The notes under the pieces: generated by a model | Database searches by the model: none | The model's input: the letters and a program-made list of their open reading frames with translations, nothing else | Told to the model about the DNA's origin: nothing | In this document: positions 11,054 through 21,246 of the stretch, piece by piece | How the letters are laid out: each line of letters opens with the position of its first letter | Position numbering within the stretch: position 1 is the first letter of the stretch | Source: Owenia fusiformis | Taxonomy: Eukaryota; Annelida; Polychaeta; Sabellida; Oweniidae | NCBI GenBank assembly: GCA_903813345.2 | Contig: CAIIXF020000011.1 | Span: 16,723,754-16,787,753, forward strand | Length of the DNA stretch: 64,000 bases | Reading direction: 5' to 3' | Translations under genes and position numbers: made by a program

Positions 11054-11239
11054 TTATATAAAACTGTAATATTTAATTACAATGCATCCCTTAATGTTTA
11101 CGTTTGAAATACATCTATTTAGTGTTTTGATTAATCGATGTTGATGCACATTATTGTTGATGTCATTATTTATGTGTATTTTGCCTTGATTGTTTTCCAG
11201 AAGTTCATTCATTTTCTTGTGTATCTGTTTCCTGTTCAT
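11054..11239 (-). CDS. Possible first coding exon
   Basis: An open frame begins MNRKQIHKKMNELLENNQG and becomes Asn-rich. The first 20 residues look helical. No clear donor was fixed. It is placed here because it precedes the exon 10,857-11,015 by about 40 bp; it could be chance. Confidence 0.25.
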   Translation of the reverse strand: MNRKQIHKKMNELLENNQGKIHINNDINNNVHQHRLIKTLNRCISNVNIKGCIVIKYYSFI

Positions 11240-11875
11240 TGTTGATCGATTGTTTCGAAGTGCAGCAGTGTTGTTGTCTTTGTAAATTCAGGTTACGTTA
11301 TGATTGGATTTTGCGCAGAAATATCTTAACTTCTACAACGACAACACCATGGAGTAGGAAGTATGAAGTAATATATGTTTCCAATCAAACCTAGGAAATG
11401 TATGTTAATTGTTCTGAAAAACAAAACTAGATATAAAATGATTTTAATGTACTCTGGGCTTAGTTTGAGGAAAGCATTGCATTATATTAAAATTTCTCAT
11501 AGGATGGGGCGTTTAAATTATGTAAAGCTTTAATGTAATTAATGCTACATTATTCACGATTTACTGTTAAATACATTTCATTTGAGTATAGTAAAGTTAT
11601 ATTTTTGAAATAAGTCTAATTTAATGGTCATTGATGTCATGCTGAAAAGCATATATTATATGTGAAATGCATATATGTTGGCCATGTATTAAAAACGTTT
11701 GAAACCTTAATGTTTTTTACCTTATGTTTAATAATGGTTTCATTTAATTAGTGTGACAATTTGCCGCGATTTTCTTGAAATGAGCAGCATTTTTTTAAAA
11801 ACTATTCACCGTTATACATGTTTAAATATATAGACTAATGGCTTTAGTATTGGCAATTATTAATGGAACGTGGTA
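11240..11875. other. No gene seen
   Basis: AT-rich. The only landmark is caccatggagtagga near 11,349, which resembles the short intron at 8215-8230, another trace of shared ancestry with the 8-kb region. Confidence 0.5.
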
Positions 11876-11879
11876 ATAA

Positions 11880-12852
11880 TAACTGATATCTGTATGAGTC
11901 AATTTCAAACCACCTCTTCTTATGTGCTTAAATCATCGACAACATGGTTAAAAATTGTTTTCAAATGTTCAGGTGACACTAGGGTAATGGGTAATCGATG
12001 TTCTAAAATTTCTGGTATTGTATTGGCCATTGCGCTAAGAGACCTTCCAGTGCGGCGATAAAATTATTGTGGTTGTACATGCTTGTCATCATACTCTTTG
12101 CTAGGTACCAACTAATGAACTCAATGTTCTTTATTTTTTCAATCTCTGTTTGAGCTTTATCAAATACCTTTAAACACTTTTCTTTAGTTTGTATATGTAA
12201 TCTTTAGTTGATTTCTGATTTACGGCCATGGATTTAGCTAAAGATGATATTCTATGACCTGTCATATTTACGAATGTAGCAACACCTGTTTTGAAATTTT
12301 TTTCATTCTTCGCTTCACCAACATTCTGCTCGGCTATCTGAATATGTTTAGCTAAATTGCTTAAATCTTTTTTAGTTGCCAAATAAAAAAAGAGACGCTA
12401 CACCAGACCCTATCCGAGAGAAGAGAGATCGTTTCTGTTTGTCAGCCATGTCGTAAATCGGAAGCGTGTCTTTCATTCTGCGTATCATTTCCTGCAAACT
12501 GTCTCTTATTTGGAAGGTACTTTCATCCATTTTGTCTATCATTTTTCAACAATTTGCACCAGTGTTTCATATTTAAACTCCAAATTGTGTGTTGAAAGGT
12601 AATGGTCGGTAATTGCTTGCAGTCTAGATGCATTTCGATGTATTGTTCTGATATCGGGCCAACATATGCCGATCGTGTAGTAGTAATTGTTAGTTGATAG
12701 GTCAATATTTCCCTTGGGTTTTAGCATCACTCCATAAGCTGGTATGACTATGTCACCATCTTTGTTGATTGTGGTTGTTTGTGATAGCTGTTGTTATCGT
12801 TATTGTTAATATTAAATACTGTAGGATTGCTGTCCAAGGGTGAAGCATCATT
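11880..12852 (-). mobile_element. Envelope-like fossil 3 (F-type fusion protein relative)
   Basis: Minus-strand pieces resemble the fusion (F-type) envelope proteins of errantiviruses and baculoviruses. The parts seen are an N-terminal domain with a G…LKPKG.I.LS strand pattern, a KRSLFSRIGSG segment like the cleavage-site/fusion-peptide region, and a following helical region. It is broken, with several breaks. Its first bases are a splice acceptor and exon start shared with 9078-9178. No LTRs were found around it. Confidence 0.5.
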
Positions 12853-12978
12853 CTGAAATGACAGAAGTAAATTAAGATTGTTTTTTTTAATTACACGCAG
12901 GGCTGTTGCGCAGACATTAGTTAATCACTATATTTAATAAGTTAAGATGTATTGTATACTGTTACAATATATGTGCAC

Positions 12979-13346
12979 CTATTCTTCCCCAACCCATTCA
13001 TTGTTGTATTGTTCTCGTTCCGCCTGGAGTCTTGTTAGGTGTTGACGAAAGTGCCTACTGGAGTAAAGGAACTCCAAGGATGTCTCACGCAGGAAGTTGT
13101 TGTCCGTACGCAACTGGTCTCCCTGCGGAGCTGTCGATTCTCCTCTGTCAATGATGCGACGCGATTCCGATGTTGTATGCGCATGCGCATCATTTCCAAA
13201 TTGGCTTCCTCAAGCTGTTGTCTTAAGGTAGGCCAATTTGGTGTAGAATAATTTTCTCTATCCCTGAGAGCCCTTTGAAGTAGCGCCCCTCTGCCACGTG
13301 GACCTCCTCTGCCCCGATGGTGGATGATGATCCTGTGGTTGTTCAT
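12979..13346 (-). CDS. RG-rich coiled-coil protein or exon, copy A
   Basis: It starts at MNNHRIIIHHRGRGGPRGRG, continues with LRQQLEEANLEMMRMRIQ and EENRQLRRET, and in the paralogue comparison ends AEREQYNNEWVGEE-stop at 12,979. The first 25 residues are Arg/Gly/His-rich and the rest is a coiled coil of about 80 residues. Relative to copies B and C it lacks six bases near 13,120, which changes the local frame, so the continuous open frame (13,035-13,346) ends differently. The start ATG is shared by A and B but lies inside a longer exon in C. Function unknown; it could be a decaying copy. Confidence 0.5.
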
Positions 13347-13947
13347 AATTCTCTTTGAATACCTTCAATGCCCTTCTCACCATGCTCACCATACTCACCA
13401 TACTCACAATATCATCCATGTTTTATGACTTAATTGCATCTTTCAACATTTCTTCCATATTTAAAATTATCTTCTGTATCGAGAGTCTGGAGATGTAAAA
13501 TCTTTAAAAAATCGTTCTAATTATCGAGGATGGGTGAATATTTTTTTAATTAAATGATAATATATTTCTTTAAATGTGTAGATAATTTTCAAAATTAAGG
13601 CATGGATAATAGGATTAATGACCCACTGTCAAACTTGTGATCAATAAAAGTACTAGATCTTTGAGCTTTCATTGCTGTCTTTAAAATAATTTCTGTAACT
13701 AGTAGCTTTTTACAGGAATTCTTATTCAAGCCCCTTTCTTTAAATTCATGGTGAATTGACTAACCTTACTCACCATATAGGACTACGCTATCTTTATATT
13801 TTGTTATCCAATCACTCAGGCAGTCTTCTAAAAGATGTTGTTTTTGAGTTATAGACACATCTTTAAATTGTTTTGTGAATGATTCCTCTGTAGAATCATA
13901 AATTTAAATTGTAATCAAATGTTTGTTTAAATGTTTGTTAGGTTACA

Positions 13948-14139
13948 TCACATAATTTTGTCTCGATTTATCTCGTTCCAGGGTTTGCATTGGAATGTTT
14001 CCATCATCTGCCATATATCAAAATCTTTACATCCAAGGAGACAATATGTTGATCCAGCACTGACGAAACTGTCACTTCTGGCCTTTACCTTTTCCTGATA
14101 GAGTAAGACAAGATGTACATCTGCACTTCTTAATTCCAC
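13948..14139 (-). CDS. Conserved hypothetical exon (QEKVKARSD…), copy A
   Basis: The frame reads VHLVLLYQEKVKARSDSF, then STYCLLGCKDFDIWQMM and CKPWNEINRDKIM-stop. Copy B at about 21,867-22,050 keeps the same frame and stop with only a few residue changes, which argues for a real coding exon. I do not recognise the family. Its upstream splice site is not clear. Confidence 0.4.
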   Translation of the reverse strand: MELRSADVHLVLLYQEKVKARSDSFVSAGSTYCLLGCKDFDIWQMMETFQCKPWNEINRDKIM

Positions 14140-14391
14140 CGAATTGTCGTCTTATTGTTTCTTTGAATATTAGAATCAATATACTGTCTCTTATGGCGTT
14201 TAAATATCCAGCAACCTGTATGGTAAATAGTAGATCCAGGGTTCTTTTTTGAATGGCCTCCAGTGTTATCAAATGTTTGTTTAAATGTTTGTATTTATAA
14301 TTATTAATTTTTATGTATCCCAGATTCAACAGTACAATGGAGACTATTTTTGCAATTCATTTAATGATTATATATATTTGTGAAATCTATA

Positions 14392-14426
14392 CTATGCGTC
14401 TGAGGTGTTGATCCTCAGACGTATAG
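14392..14426. other. Hairpin, 14-bp stem and 7-nt loop (copy A)
   Basis: ctatgcgtctgagg, loop tgttgat, cctcagacgtatag: one mismatch in the stem. The copy B hairpin is perfect. It lies about 140 nt 3' (minus strand) of the donor of exon 14,563-14,702, in presumed intron. Confidence 0.8.
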
Positions 14427-14562
14427 CAGAGAACTAAAGTAGTATATATTTAGCCACACTTTTTAGCCACTAAAGCAATGACGTAAGCAGATGGCATGTA
14501 CATACATGGAAATACAAGTGCAAGAAAGTGCTACATAAATATTGCATTAAGTTCTAACTTAC

Positions 14563-14702
14563 CACATGGTTGTGACCATTTTTGTACATATGATGAGTCA
14601 TTTTTGGATGAATTCGCAGTCCAGAAATTGAAACCAATTCCTATTTTCATTTCTGCTAGCAGTGCATCTTCCTTGTTTCATTTGTAGTGTATCTTCCTTG
14701 CC
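14563..14702 (-). CDS. Exon KEDALLAEMK…SYVQKWSQPC, copy A
   Basis: The acceptor gattgcttag (14,703-14,704) and a strong donor (CATGTG|GTAAGT, 14,561-14,562) bound an exon with an open frame reading EDALLAEMKIGIGFNFW, then NDSSYVQKWSQPC. Copy B (22,483-22,628) has the same splice sites. A 25- to 34-bp internal repeat (caaggaagatgcact…) at the 5' end differs in length between the copies and shifts the frame there. Role unknown. Confidence 0.55.
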
Positions 14703-14781
14703 CTAAGCAATCACCCAACAGACTACCTAAGAGTACAGATAGTTACATTATAAGAGAAACAAATAGAGAATAGCAGGCAAC

Positions 14782-15083
14782 GGTGAATTTTAATTACATA
14801 ATCTACACGCATTAGCTCCTATGGTAGAGTATAGACCATTAATGAACAGTCTATCGACCTGATGATACTCTGGCTTAAACACTGAATATACTTTACAAAC
14901 TGTGTTCATATATTTTCAAGAATAATTGTCATGGTGAATTTTAATTACATAATCTACACGCATTAGCTCCTATGGTAGAGTATAGACCATTAATGAACAG
15001 TCTATCGACCTGATGATACTCTGGCTTAAACACTGAATATACTTTACAAACTGTGTTCATATATTTTCAAGAATAATGTAACC
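14782..15083. repeat. 151-bp tandem duplication (copy A only)
   Basis: The block ggtgaattttaattacataa… occurs at 14,782 and again at 14,933, nearly identical. Copy B has it once (from 22,707). It is therefore younger than the large duplication. Confidence 0.95.
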
Positions 15084-15429
15084 AGAATCTCAAGTCTGTT
15101 TGTATATAAGATGATTACAAGTCACAAACTTGGAAATATAGCTTGAGGTTAGGTTGTCCTATCAATTACTCCTAAACTGGCAACACTCAATATTTAAAAT
15201 TGTCATGGAATGAAAGTCTACCAATTATTAATCTGAATGTCTGGTTGTGAGCTCCCAAACTTCATTGAGAGGACAAGGAATGACATGAAAATGAGCCCTC
15301 CTATAAAAAAGTGATTTGTGACTTACAATGAACTGATAAAAATTAGATCTTTTGCTGGTCAGTTTAAAGGCCAAAGAGCCCAGCCTCCTTGATAAGTAGT
15401 ATTAAATTTGAAAATATCGAACACATCTT

Positions 15430-15695
15430 TGTCAAAATCTTTTTTTGGGATTATTGTTCCTTGTGTTTCATGTTGTGAGAATAACAATTGGAAGTCCTAA
15501 ATGCTGTAGTTTATCCTGACAATAATCCTATCTTAATTTGACAATGTCTGTTTCACAGCTAATTTCATAAAGTTCCAGAAAAGGATGTTCCCTGTGTGTT
15601 GTCAACTTCTGAATATCCTTGTACAAATTGTCACATATATAGCAAATGTATTTATGAAAGAACCATGGTAGATGAGTTTCAAATATCAAATTTGA
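15430..15695 (-). CDS. Exon-like frame FHKYICYICDNLYKDI…, copy A
   Basis: The minus strand reads THLPWFFHKYICYICDNLYK, then HREHPFLELYEISCETDIVK and QDKLQHLGLPIVIL, with one stop in the middle. Copies lie at about 23,210-23,440 (more decayed) and at 20,314-20,499, the cleanest open frame, where the same spacing C..C…LLEFYEINYKTDTVK…QHL is kept. The CxxC pair and conserved Tyr/Asp positions suggest a real domain. No family recognised. Confidence 0.4.
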
Positions 15696-15833
15696 TTATG
15701 TTTGTTTATAGTTTTGTACAGACTTGACAAGCTAGTGTTCTAGTTTTATCAGGCATTTACATCGTTATTTTGAAATGTTCAAAATGAATCATGCCTCCCT
15801 GTCCATAATGCCTTGGGGTGGAGTTAAACTCAC

Positions 15834-15954
15834 AAGATCTGGTTCAGCTAGAGAGTGGGATATCCTCCCTTCCTTGATAAATGTCATTGGAGTTCTAGCT
15901 TGATGGCTTCCTTTCCATGGAATATTCACCAGGAATCACTTGATATCCCTCTAA
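15834..15954 (-). CDS. Exon LEGYQVIPGEYSMERN…, copy A
   Basis: The acceptor catattttcag (15,955-15,956) and donor CTT|GTGAGT (15,832-15,833) bound 121 bp reading LEGYQVIPGEYSME, then TPMTFIKEGR. Related exons are at 20,653-20,780, 23,566-23,697 and, cut short, 26,478-26,593. Two of these have the stronger donor CTT|GTAAGT. Four copies with kept splice sites make this one of the best supported exons of the array. Copy A lacks nine bases present in the others. Confidence 0.6.
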
Positions 15955-16648
15955 CTGAAAATATGGCATGTCAATTTATATGGAGTTTGTCCATATGAAT
16001 TATGTGTGTTATGAAACAATATTCACCAGCATTTTCATTCAAGATCTTTCATCAACTCATTTTCTTCAGCCACCAGGTTTTGGAGAATCGATATAGTCTC
16101 ATCATCAATTTGATTATAATGTAGTAACATTGCACTTCATACCCAGTTAATGTCACAAAGATAAGCAAAGGTGAAGTTTAAAGTAATATATATTTTATTT
16201 ACAAGTTCCAAAAAGTGTATTATTTAACATGTTTTTCAGTTTATTGATATTCAATCTAAAGTAGAGTTTTAAATTGTGAAATCCTAGTTTCTAAATTATT
16301 CCACATATAAACATGCATTCAAGATTGAATAGTATCTTTTAGATAAATGATTAATTGAATATTCAAGTTTCAAAACAACAATGATTTTGAAAATAGTTTT
16401 GTCATGCAAGAATAACAAGTCTTAGAATTAAAGTGTATTTTATATAGTTCATCGCCCAAAGAAAGCCAAAGATGAATTATCAAACTCAGATGTATATTGA
16501 AGAATAAATTCCAAAGTTGTGTTTAGGTAACTATATTTCTTAAAAGTCAAAGTACTATTCTGAGTTTTCTTTCAAATATATTTCTGCTTAAGAAACTGCT
16601 TAAGTTTTGTTATTCTTTATCTGAATTCCAAAAGAAAATTTAACTTAC

Positions 16649-16727
16649 AGTTTTTTATGTTTTCTATTTCCTTCCAGTTTCCTTGATAATTTTAATGTAA
16701 TTTGATTTGATGTTGTGAGACAAGGTT
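16649..16727 (-). other. Untranslated first exon, copy A
   Basis: It follows the TATA box at 16,753-16,760 by about 30 bp and ends at a strong donor ACT|GTAAGTT (16,647-16,648). Copy B (24,616-24,700) and a diverged copy (44,753-44,815) keep both the TATA-to-start spacing and the donor. There is no ATG with a useful frame, so it is probably 5' UTR. The start site is inferred from TATA spacing. Confidence 0.5.
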
Positions 16728-16752
16728 CTGAGGATTTAATGTAAAATTGCCT

Positions 16753-16760
16753 CTTTTATA
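16753..16760 (-). promoter_or_regulatory. TATA box, copy A
   Basis: On the minus strand gggg-TATAAAAG-aggc stands about 30 bp before a conserved ccctcagaac-type start region and about 105 bp before a conserved donor. Copy B (24,729-24,736) is identical. The third copy at 44,840-44,847 reads TACAAAAG. Confidence 0.6.
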
Positions 16761-17310
16761 CCCCAAATTTTGAGATGGGCAGAGCCGAAAAAGAGGTCTT
16801 ATCCAATTAAATCTAAAGAATAACCATTAATAAAACTCAGTCGAAAATATGTGTGAAATTTTCAAAATTATATAAGGATAATATATATATAATAATATAG
16901 AATGTACGACCTCTAATTATTGATAATTGAGTAATTAGTACTAAAATACACCATTAATAATTCATTTTACATTGTTGATTTTCTACTGTCAGATTTAACT
17001 TTTGCATCCTGTAAATAGGAAAACATATCACCACATCATTTATCCAAAATCAGAATTCTTCCAAAGTATGTGATCTATCATCCTACGTCAAAAGTTGCTT
17101 GGCCCACCTCTTAACGCTATCCTCTTCTCTATAGGTTACATTATAGCACCATCAGCTCCTGATTCCAATTATTGCATAATGTTGATCTTAGAAATATCTT
17201 TTTCCTTACAAATCATCTTGTTAATTGTCAGGATGTTGATTGCAACACAACTGTTATCATAACAAACCAAATAGTGCCAGAATTATTTCAATGAATCCAA
17301 ACAATCCAAT

Positions 17311-17921
17311 GTTAAAGGAACATCCCTTGCCAGACTATTTCTCTCCTGATATGGTAGCTACAATCATATATATACTTGACATATTTAGCAAAACACGGGA
17401 AAATGTTTTCATATGGTCAATATTGATAATTTAAAAATGTAGTACTCATTCCCAGTAAGCTGCCATCTTTTCAGATTTCTTTCAGGAAGTGATGTCATTG
17501 ACTCTCACCTGTTATAACCTTGTCTATTACAGTATAGGAAAGAAGTACAAAATCACTTCTTAACAAGAAGCCCTTATCTTCTGTGTAAAAATATTTTCAG
17601 GAGTTGTCAACTTAGAACTAAAGAAGAGATCGTCAAAAGGTTTTTAATAATAGACCAAATTGAAAAAAATATTCAGCTGGTTTAGAAATTCTGACAGCTC
17701 CTTACCAAATGTTATATGCAAAGTTGAGAGTCGATGACATCACTTCCTGAGTGAAATTTTAAAAGATGGCAGCCTACTGGAATTAAGCACTACATTTTTA
17801 AGTGATCAATATTGACCATTTCAAAACATTTTTCTGTTTTTTGATAAACTTGCAAAGTATGTATATAGTTATAGCTACAATATTAGGAGAGAGATGGTCT
17901 GGCAAGGAATACCCCTTTAAC
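17311..17921. mobile_element. Foldback element, ~210-bp inverted arms
   Basis: The left arm (gttaaagg.ac.tcccttgccaga…, from 17,311) returns as its reverse complement up to 17,921, with a short spacer. It lies inside the ~870 bp that copy B lacks. No open frame or sure target duplication; a non-autonomous element. Confidence 0.85.
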
Positions 17922-18423
17922 ATAATCTAACCATTTTCAAGAAGAAATAGGAAAGGACTTTATATACCAGAACAATTATTATACAGATCACTTTAACCGA
18001 AACAGTCTTGAGGGAATACAATGTCCAGGGTGTATGACAGTTTTAACACATTGTTTCTAGACAGATTCTCGCATGACCTGCACAATCTCACATAATTTAT
18101 GCATTGCTTAGCATCATTGCAGATGAAGGATATATTCACTTTAATCCATTGAAAAGTAAGTATATTTGTATTATTTACAGATTAATATTGTTATAACTTA
18201 CTTATTATGAAGTAAGATTCTGAAAACTTTTTTTATTTTACAAACATGCAGTTATACTTTTTGTCAATAATCTTGTTAAAGACTAATTCTTCAACTTTAA
18301 ACATGCAATGTGTTAGTCAAGATTATGAGTCCTTCTCTATAAGTAATCCTTACATTACCTTAAATATTCTCACAATTATATGCTATTATACAAGTGCCGA
18401 TCGATACATTCGCTACTTCTTGC

Positions 18424-18429
18424 TTTATT
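18424..18429 (-). terminator. Poly-A signal AATAAA, unit ending at 18.54 kb
   Basis: AATAAA on the minus strand (gaaAATAAAgc), about 110 nt after the stop codon of the two-finger exon. The equivalent signal in copy B is at 25,554-25,559. Confidence 0.5.
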
Positions 18430-18536
18430 TTCTTTAGATTTACTTATCTCCATTGAAACCTGAAATGAGGGGTTCTGCATCTTATAGGTCACTTTATGAA
18501 ACCATATTGATCAGGTATATCTTGCTCTTACAGCAG

Positions 18537-19235
18537 TCACTTTAAATCACTCATAATCACATTCAAAAAGGTATGTTGAAAGAAAGTTGGTCCATCATTA
18601 AATATTTTCTTACAGCTCGAGCATTTAAAAGGGGTTTTGGTAACATGAAGACTTTTATGTAGTATATATGTAGCTTTGTCTTTAATTTTTATTTCACAAG
18701 TGTTACAATGAAAATAATGTTGTTCAATGGTTCCAGTTGAGGTTTTTATAGCCATAGGAGGAGCCCAGGGTCCGTTCGATGGATCTGTGGCTGTAAACGG
18801 TCCTCCCACATTTGATATCAGAGTGTCAATATCTGAAGATGTGAAAACCGGGGAATTCCAGGATTCATCGGTAGGGAACAGCATGGTTGTTGGTGCTGTC
18901 GTTCTGCTGATGTAACACTAGAATTCGACACATATCTCGATGTGACAGTTGATGTGCACTACACGGGAATAGAGGATGATGTTCCCCTTATACTAGCATT
19001 CTCCACCTGAGTGTTCATAGGCATAGTTTTTGCGACTTGTAAAAACGTGGAGGACGGCGTTCCTCCAGGTGTAACCATCTGTGAGGGGGAGGGGGACGAT
19101 ATTCCTTGTATATTACTATTCACCCCCTGAGTGTTCATAGGAACTGTTGTTTCAACTTGTATAAACGTGAGGAATGGCGTTGCTTCAGGTGTTCCTATCT
19201 GAGTATTTACAGATACCTCAGTTCCCCATGACAGC
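18537..19235 (-). CDS. Ser/Thr/Pro-rich protein ending in two C2H2-like fingers, copy A
   Basis: The N-terminal part (above about 19,000) is low complexity with a recurring unit of about 30 residues: EVSVNTQIG, TVPMNTQG, TMPMNTQVE, with SSPSPSQMV between. The C-terminal 115-codon frame (18,537-18,884) ends with FHCNTCEIKIKD…H…H and FKCSSCKKIFND…H, two finger-like units in the style C..C…H…H. Compared with copy B there is a one-base difference near 18,907 and extra bases near 18,950, so the two parts are in different frames here. The stop is followed by AATAAA. By analogy it is a nuclear DNA-binding protein, which is weak inference. Confidence 0.5.
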
Positions 19236-19369
19236 TATCATCCTACTTGTAGCATACTTGTTTCTCACAAAGTTTATGCAATGGTCGTGCATCATTTGTG
19301 AATCCTTTTACGAAATCCGATAATATGAGCACAATCAAACAAAGCTTCGAAGATGGCTTTGATTTCTTA

Positions 19370-19530
19370 AACTAGACCAATCTCTTATCGCAGCAATTTT
19401 AGATTTATCAGGTGCTATTCCTTCAGAAGACACAATATGTCCAAGATATTCTACTTCTTTTCTGAATAACTGGCACTTCTTGGATGAAAGTTTGAGATTT
19501 GCCTGTTTAAGTTTGGAAAAAAATGATTTT
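19370..19530 (-). mobile_element. Ty3/gypsy fossil scrap (reverse transcriptase)
   Basis: A short piece of a Ty3/gypsy-type reverse transcriptase, recognised by LKLSSKKCQLFRKEVEYLGH and the following IVSSEGI. Only the end of the RT palm/thumb region is present; it is broken and short. It begins exactly where the similarity between duplication copies A and B ends. Confidence 0.75.
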
Positions 19531-19554
19531 TAAAATATTTTCTGATCTAAATTT

Positions 19555-19680
19555 AACGTCACACATTTTACACTTCACGTTAGAATAAAACAAGATTGCT
19601 TTGTGAAATGCTTTACTTCTTTTAAGATGGTTCAAATTCGACAGTACAGGAAATGTAAAAGCATCTGTTCATTTCTTCAT
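19555..19680 (-). other. Possible finger-like frame
   Basis: The minus strand reads NLNHLKRSKAFHKAILFYSN followed by VKCKMCDVKFRSENIL, one CxxC with finger-like spacing. It could be a further decayed finger exon of the array. Confidence 0.25.
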
Positions 19681-20056
19681 GTTTCAAAAAGTCTTTATAA
19701 CAAAGTCTGAAGTGTCTGTATCATGATTTATTGTCTTGTCATGAAGAAGTGAATCCTCCTCTGATGCCAGTATAATTAATGGTTTAAGGTACTCCTCACT
19801 ACATGCTTGTAGGAAGTGAAAATCGAGGCATTGCTCAAGTTCATCTAAATTTGCCCTATTTAGAAATATTGCCATTCATTCAACTCTTAAGAAGTTGCTC
19901 TAATGCTTCCTCAAAATATTCAGTAATGCCTTTCTTGATATTACATTCACTGAAAATAAATAATATATATATACAGGGGGTATTAAAAAAGCAACAAGCA
20001 GTTATCTCATAAAATCACAAAAATCTATGTTTCGAATTTTTTTTCAGCTGGATGGA

Positions 20057-20245
20057 TTACAGTCTGGCTACAGTGTTTGCCTCCATGGTATCTAGTCTTT
20101 GACATAACTCTTGGTTATTGGATTCCACATAAGGAGAGGTCCAACTTTGACCTTCCTTTCCCATTTGAGTTTGTGATGGATTAGAAGTACGAAAATCAGT
20201 GCCCATATATGGTTCTACAGAGTTTGCCGTTTCAAACTTATTCAT
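20057..20245 (-). CDS. Hypothetical exon (NKFETANSVEP…)
   Basis: A 62-codon frame, Gln/Ser/Thr-rich, ending in a helix-like QELCQRLDTMEANTVARL. It follows the frames 20,653-20,780 and 20,314-20,499 on the same strand and precedes the finger exon. It has no counterpart in copy A. The stop may be an artefact of an unseen donor (CACT|GTAGCC). Confidence 0.35.
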   Translation of the reverse strand: MNKFETANSVEPYMGTDFRTSNPSQTQMGKEGQSWTSPYVESNNQELCQRLDTMEANTVARL

Positions 20246-20313
20246 TGGATTTTTACATAAAGGTAGATTTTATTGTTCCTTGAGTTCCATGTGGTGAGAA
20301 TAGCAGTTCCAAG

Positions 20314-20499
20314 TCATAAATGCTGTGGTTTTTCCTGACAATCTTCCAATTTTAATTTGACAGTGTCTGTTTTATAGTTAATTTCATAAAATTCAAGTAA
20401 AGAATGATCTATATGTCTTAACTCCTGAATATCCTTATACAAATTCCCACATGTATAGTAAATGTATTCATGAAAGAGCCAAAGAAGATGAGTTTTCAA
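20314..20499 (-). CDS. Exon FHEYIYYTCGNLYKDI…, cleanest copy
   Basis: A 61-codon open frame: MKTHLLWLFHEYIYYTCGNL, then LLEFYEINYKTDTVKLKL and CQEKPQHL. It is the intact-looking relative of the decayed frames at 15,430-15,695 and 23,210-23,440. The shared pattern of aromatic, Cys and Asp positions suggests a conserved fold of about 60 residues. No family recognised. Confidence 0.4.
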   Translation of the reverse strand: MKTHLLWLFHEYIYYTCGNLYKDIQELRHIDHSLLEFYEINYKTDTVKLKLEDCQEKPQHL

Positions 20500-20652
20500 A
20501 TGTCAAATTTGATTATGTTTGTTTATAGTTTTTTGTACAGACTTGACAAGCTAGTGTTCTAGATTTATCAGGCATTTACATTGTAATTGTGAAATGTGCA
20601 AAATGAATCACTCCTCCCTGTCCATAATGCCTTGGGGCGGAGTCAAACTTAC

Positions 20653-20780
20653 AAGATCTGGTTCAGCTGGAGAGTGGGCTATCCTCCCTTCCTTGATAAA
20701 TGTCATTGGAGTTCTAGCTTGATGGCTCAGTTGAGTGTTTCTTTCCATGGAATATTCACCAGGAATCACTTGATATCCCT
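20653..20780 (-). CDS. Exon GYQVIPGEYSMERN…, third copy
   Basis: The donor CTT|GTAAGT (20,651-20,652) ends a frame reading GYQVIPGEYSMERNTQ, HQARTPMTFIKEGRI and AHSPAEPDL. The upper edge at 20,780 is a sharp junction: beyond it the sequence is that of the coiled-coil module (compare 9510), so the acceptor seen in copy A is lost here. Confidence 0.5.
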
Positions 20781-20877
20781 TTTACAAACATTGCTGCCTG
20801 TAAAGTATCCTTGTTTCACAAATATAGGTCGTTTTTTTCGGAAATATGTGTGGTATACTGTTACAATATATCGGCAC

Positions 20878-21246
20878 CTATTCTTCCTCGGTCCAGTCAT
20901 CTAGCACTTGTTGTTGTGCTTCAATTCTTGTGAGCTGTTGGCGAAAGCGCCTACTGGAGTAAAGGAACTCCAAGGATGTCACACGCAGGAAGTTGTTGTC
21001 CGTACGCAACTGGTCTATCTCCCTGGGGAGCTGTCAATTCTCCTCTGTCAATGATGGGACGCGATTCCAATGTTGTATGCGCATGCGCATCATTTCCAAA
21101 TTGGCTTCCTCAAGCTGTTGTCTTAAGGTAGGCAAATTTGGTGTAGAAGAATTTTCTCTATCCCTGAGAGCCCTTTGAAGTAGCGCCCCTCTGCCACGTG
21201 GACCTCCTCTGCCCCGATGGTGGATGATGATCCCGTGGTTGTTCAT
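20878..21246 (-). CDS. RG-rich coiled-coil protein or exon, copy B
   Basis: It starts MNNHGIIIHHRGRGGPRGRG, followed by LRQQLEEANLEMMRMRIQ; the end is DDWTEEE-stop at 20,878. An in-frame TGA after TEEN (21,034) cuts the frame to 70 codons; copy A has CGA there. The rest of the coil (REIDQLRTDNNFLRVTSLEF) is kept in frame behind the stop. It could be a recent pseudogene or produce the short form only. Confidence 0.5.

Larger units (their letters stand above)
12960..19360 (-). repeat. Large tandem duplication, copy A
   Basis: This block and 20,870-26,480 align in order and orientation over their whole length with a few percent differences: coiled-coil exon, hairpin, splice-bounded exons, TATA module and two-finger exon. 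Copy A has a tandem 151-bp repeat (14,782-15,083) and about 870 bp (17,160-18,025) absent from copy B. The shared sequence stops near 19,355, inside a stretch matching 26,475. Confidence 0.9.

Noticed and set aside
13380-13425. ctcaccat repeat as a regulatory array
   Set aside because: Only a few imperfect units; a simple-sequence run present in both duplication copies.
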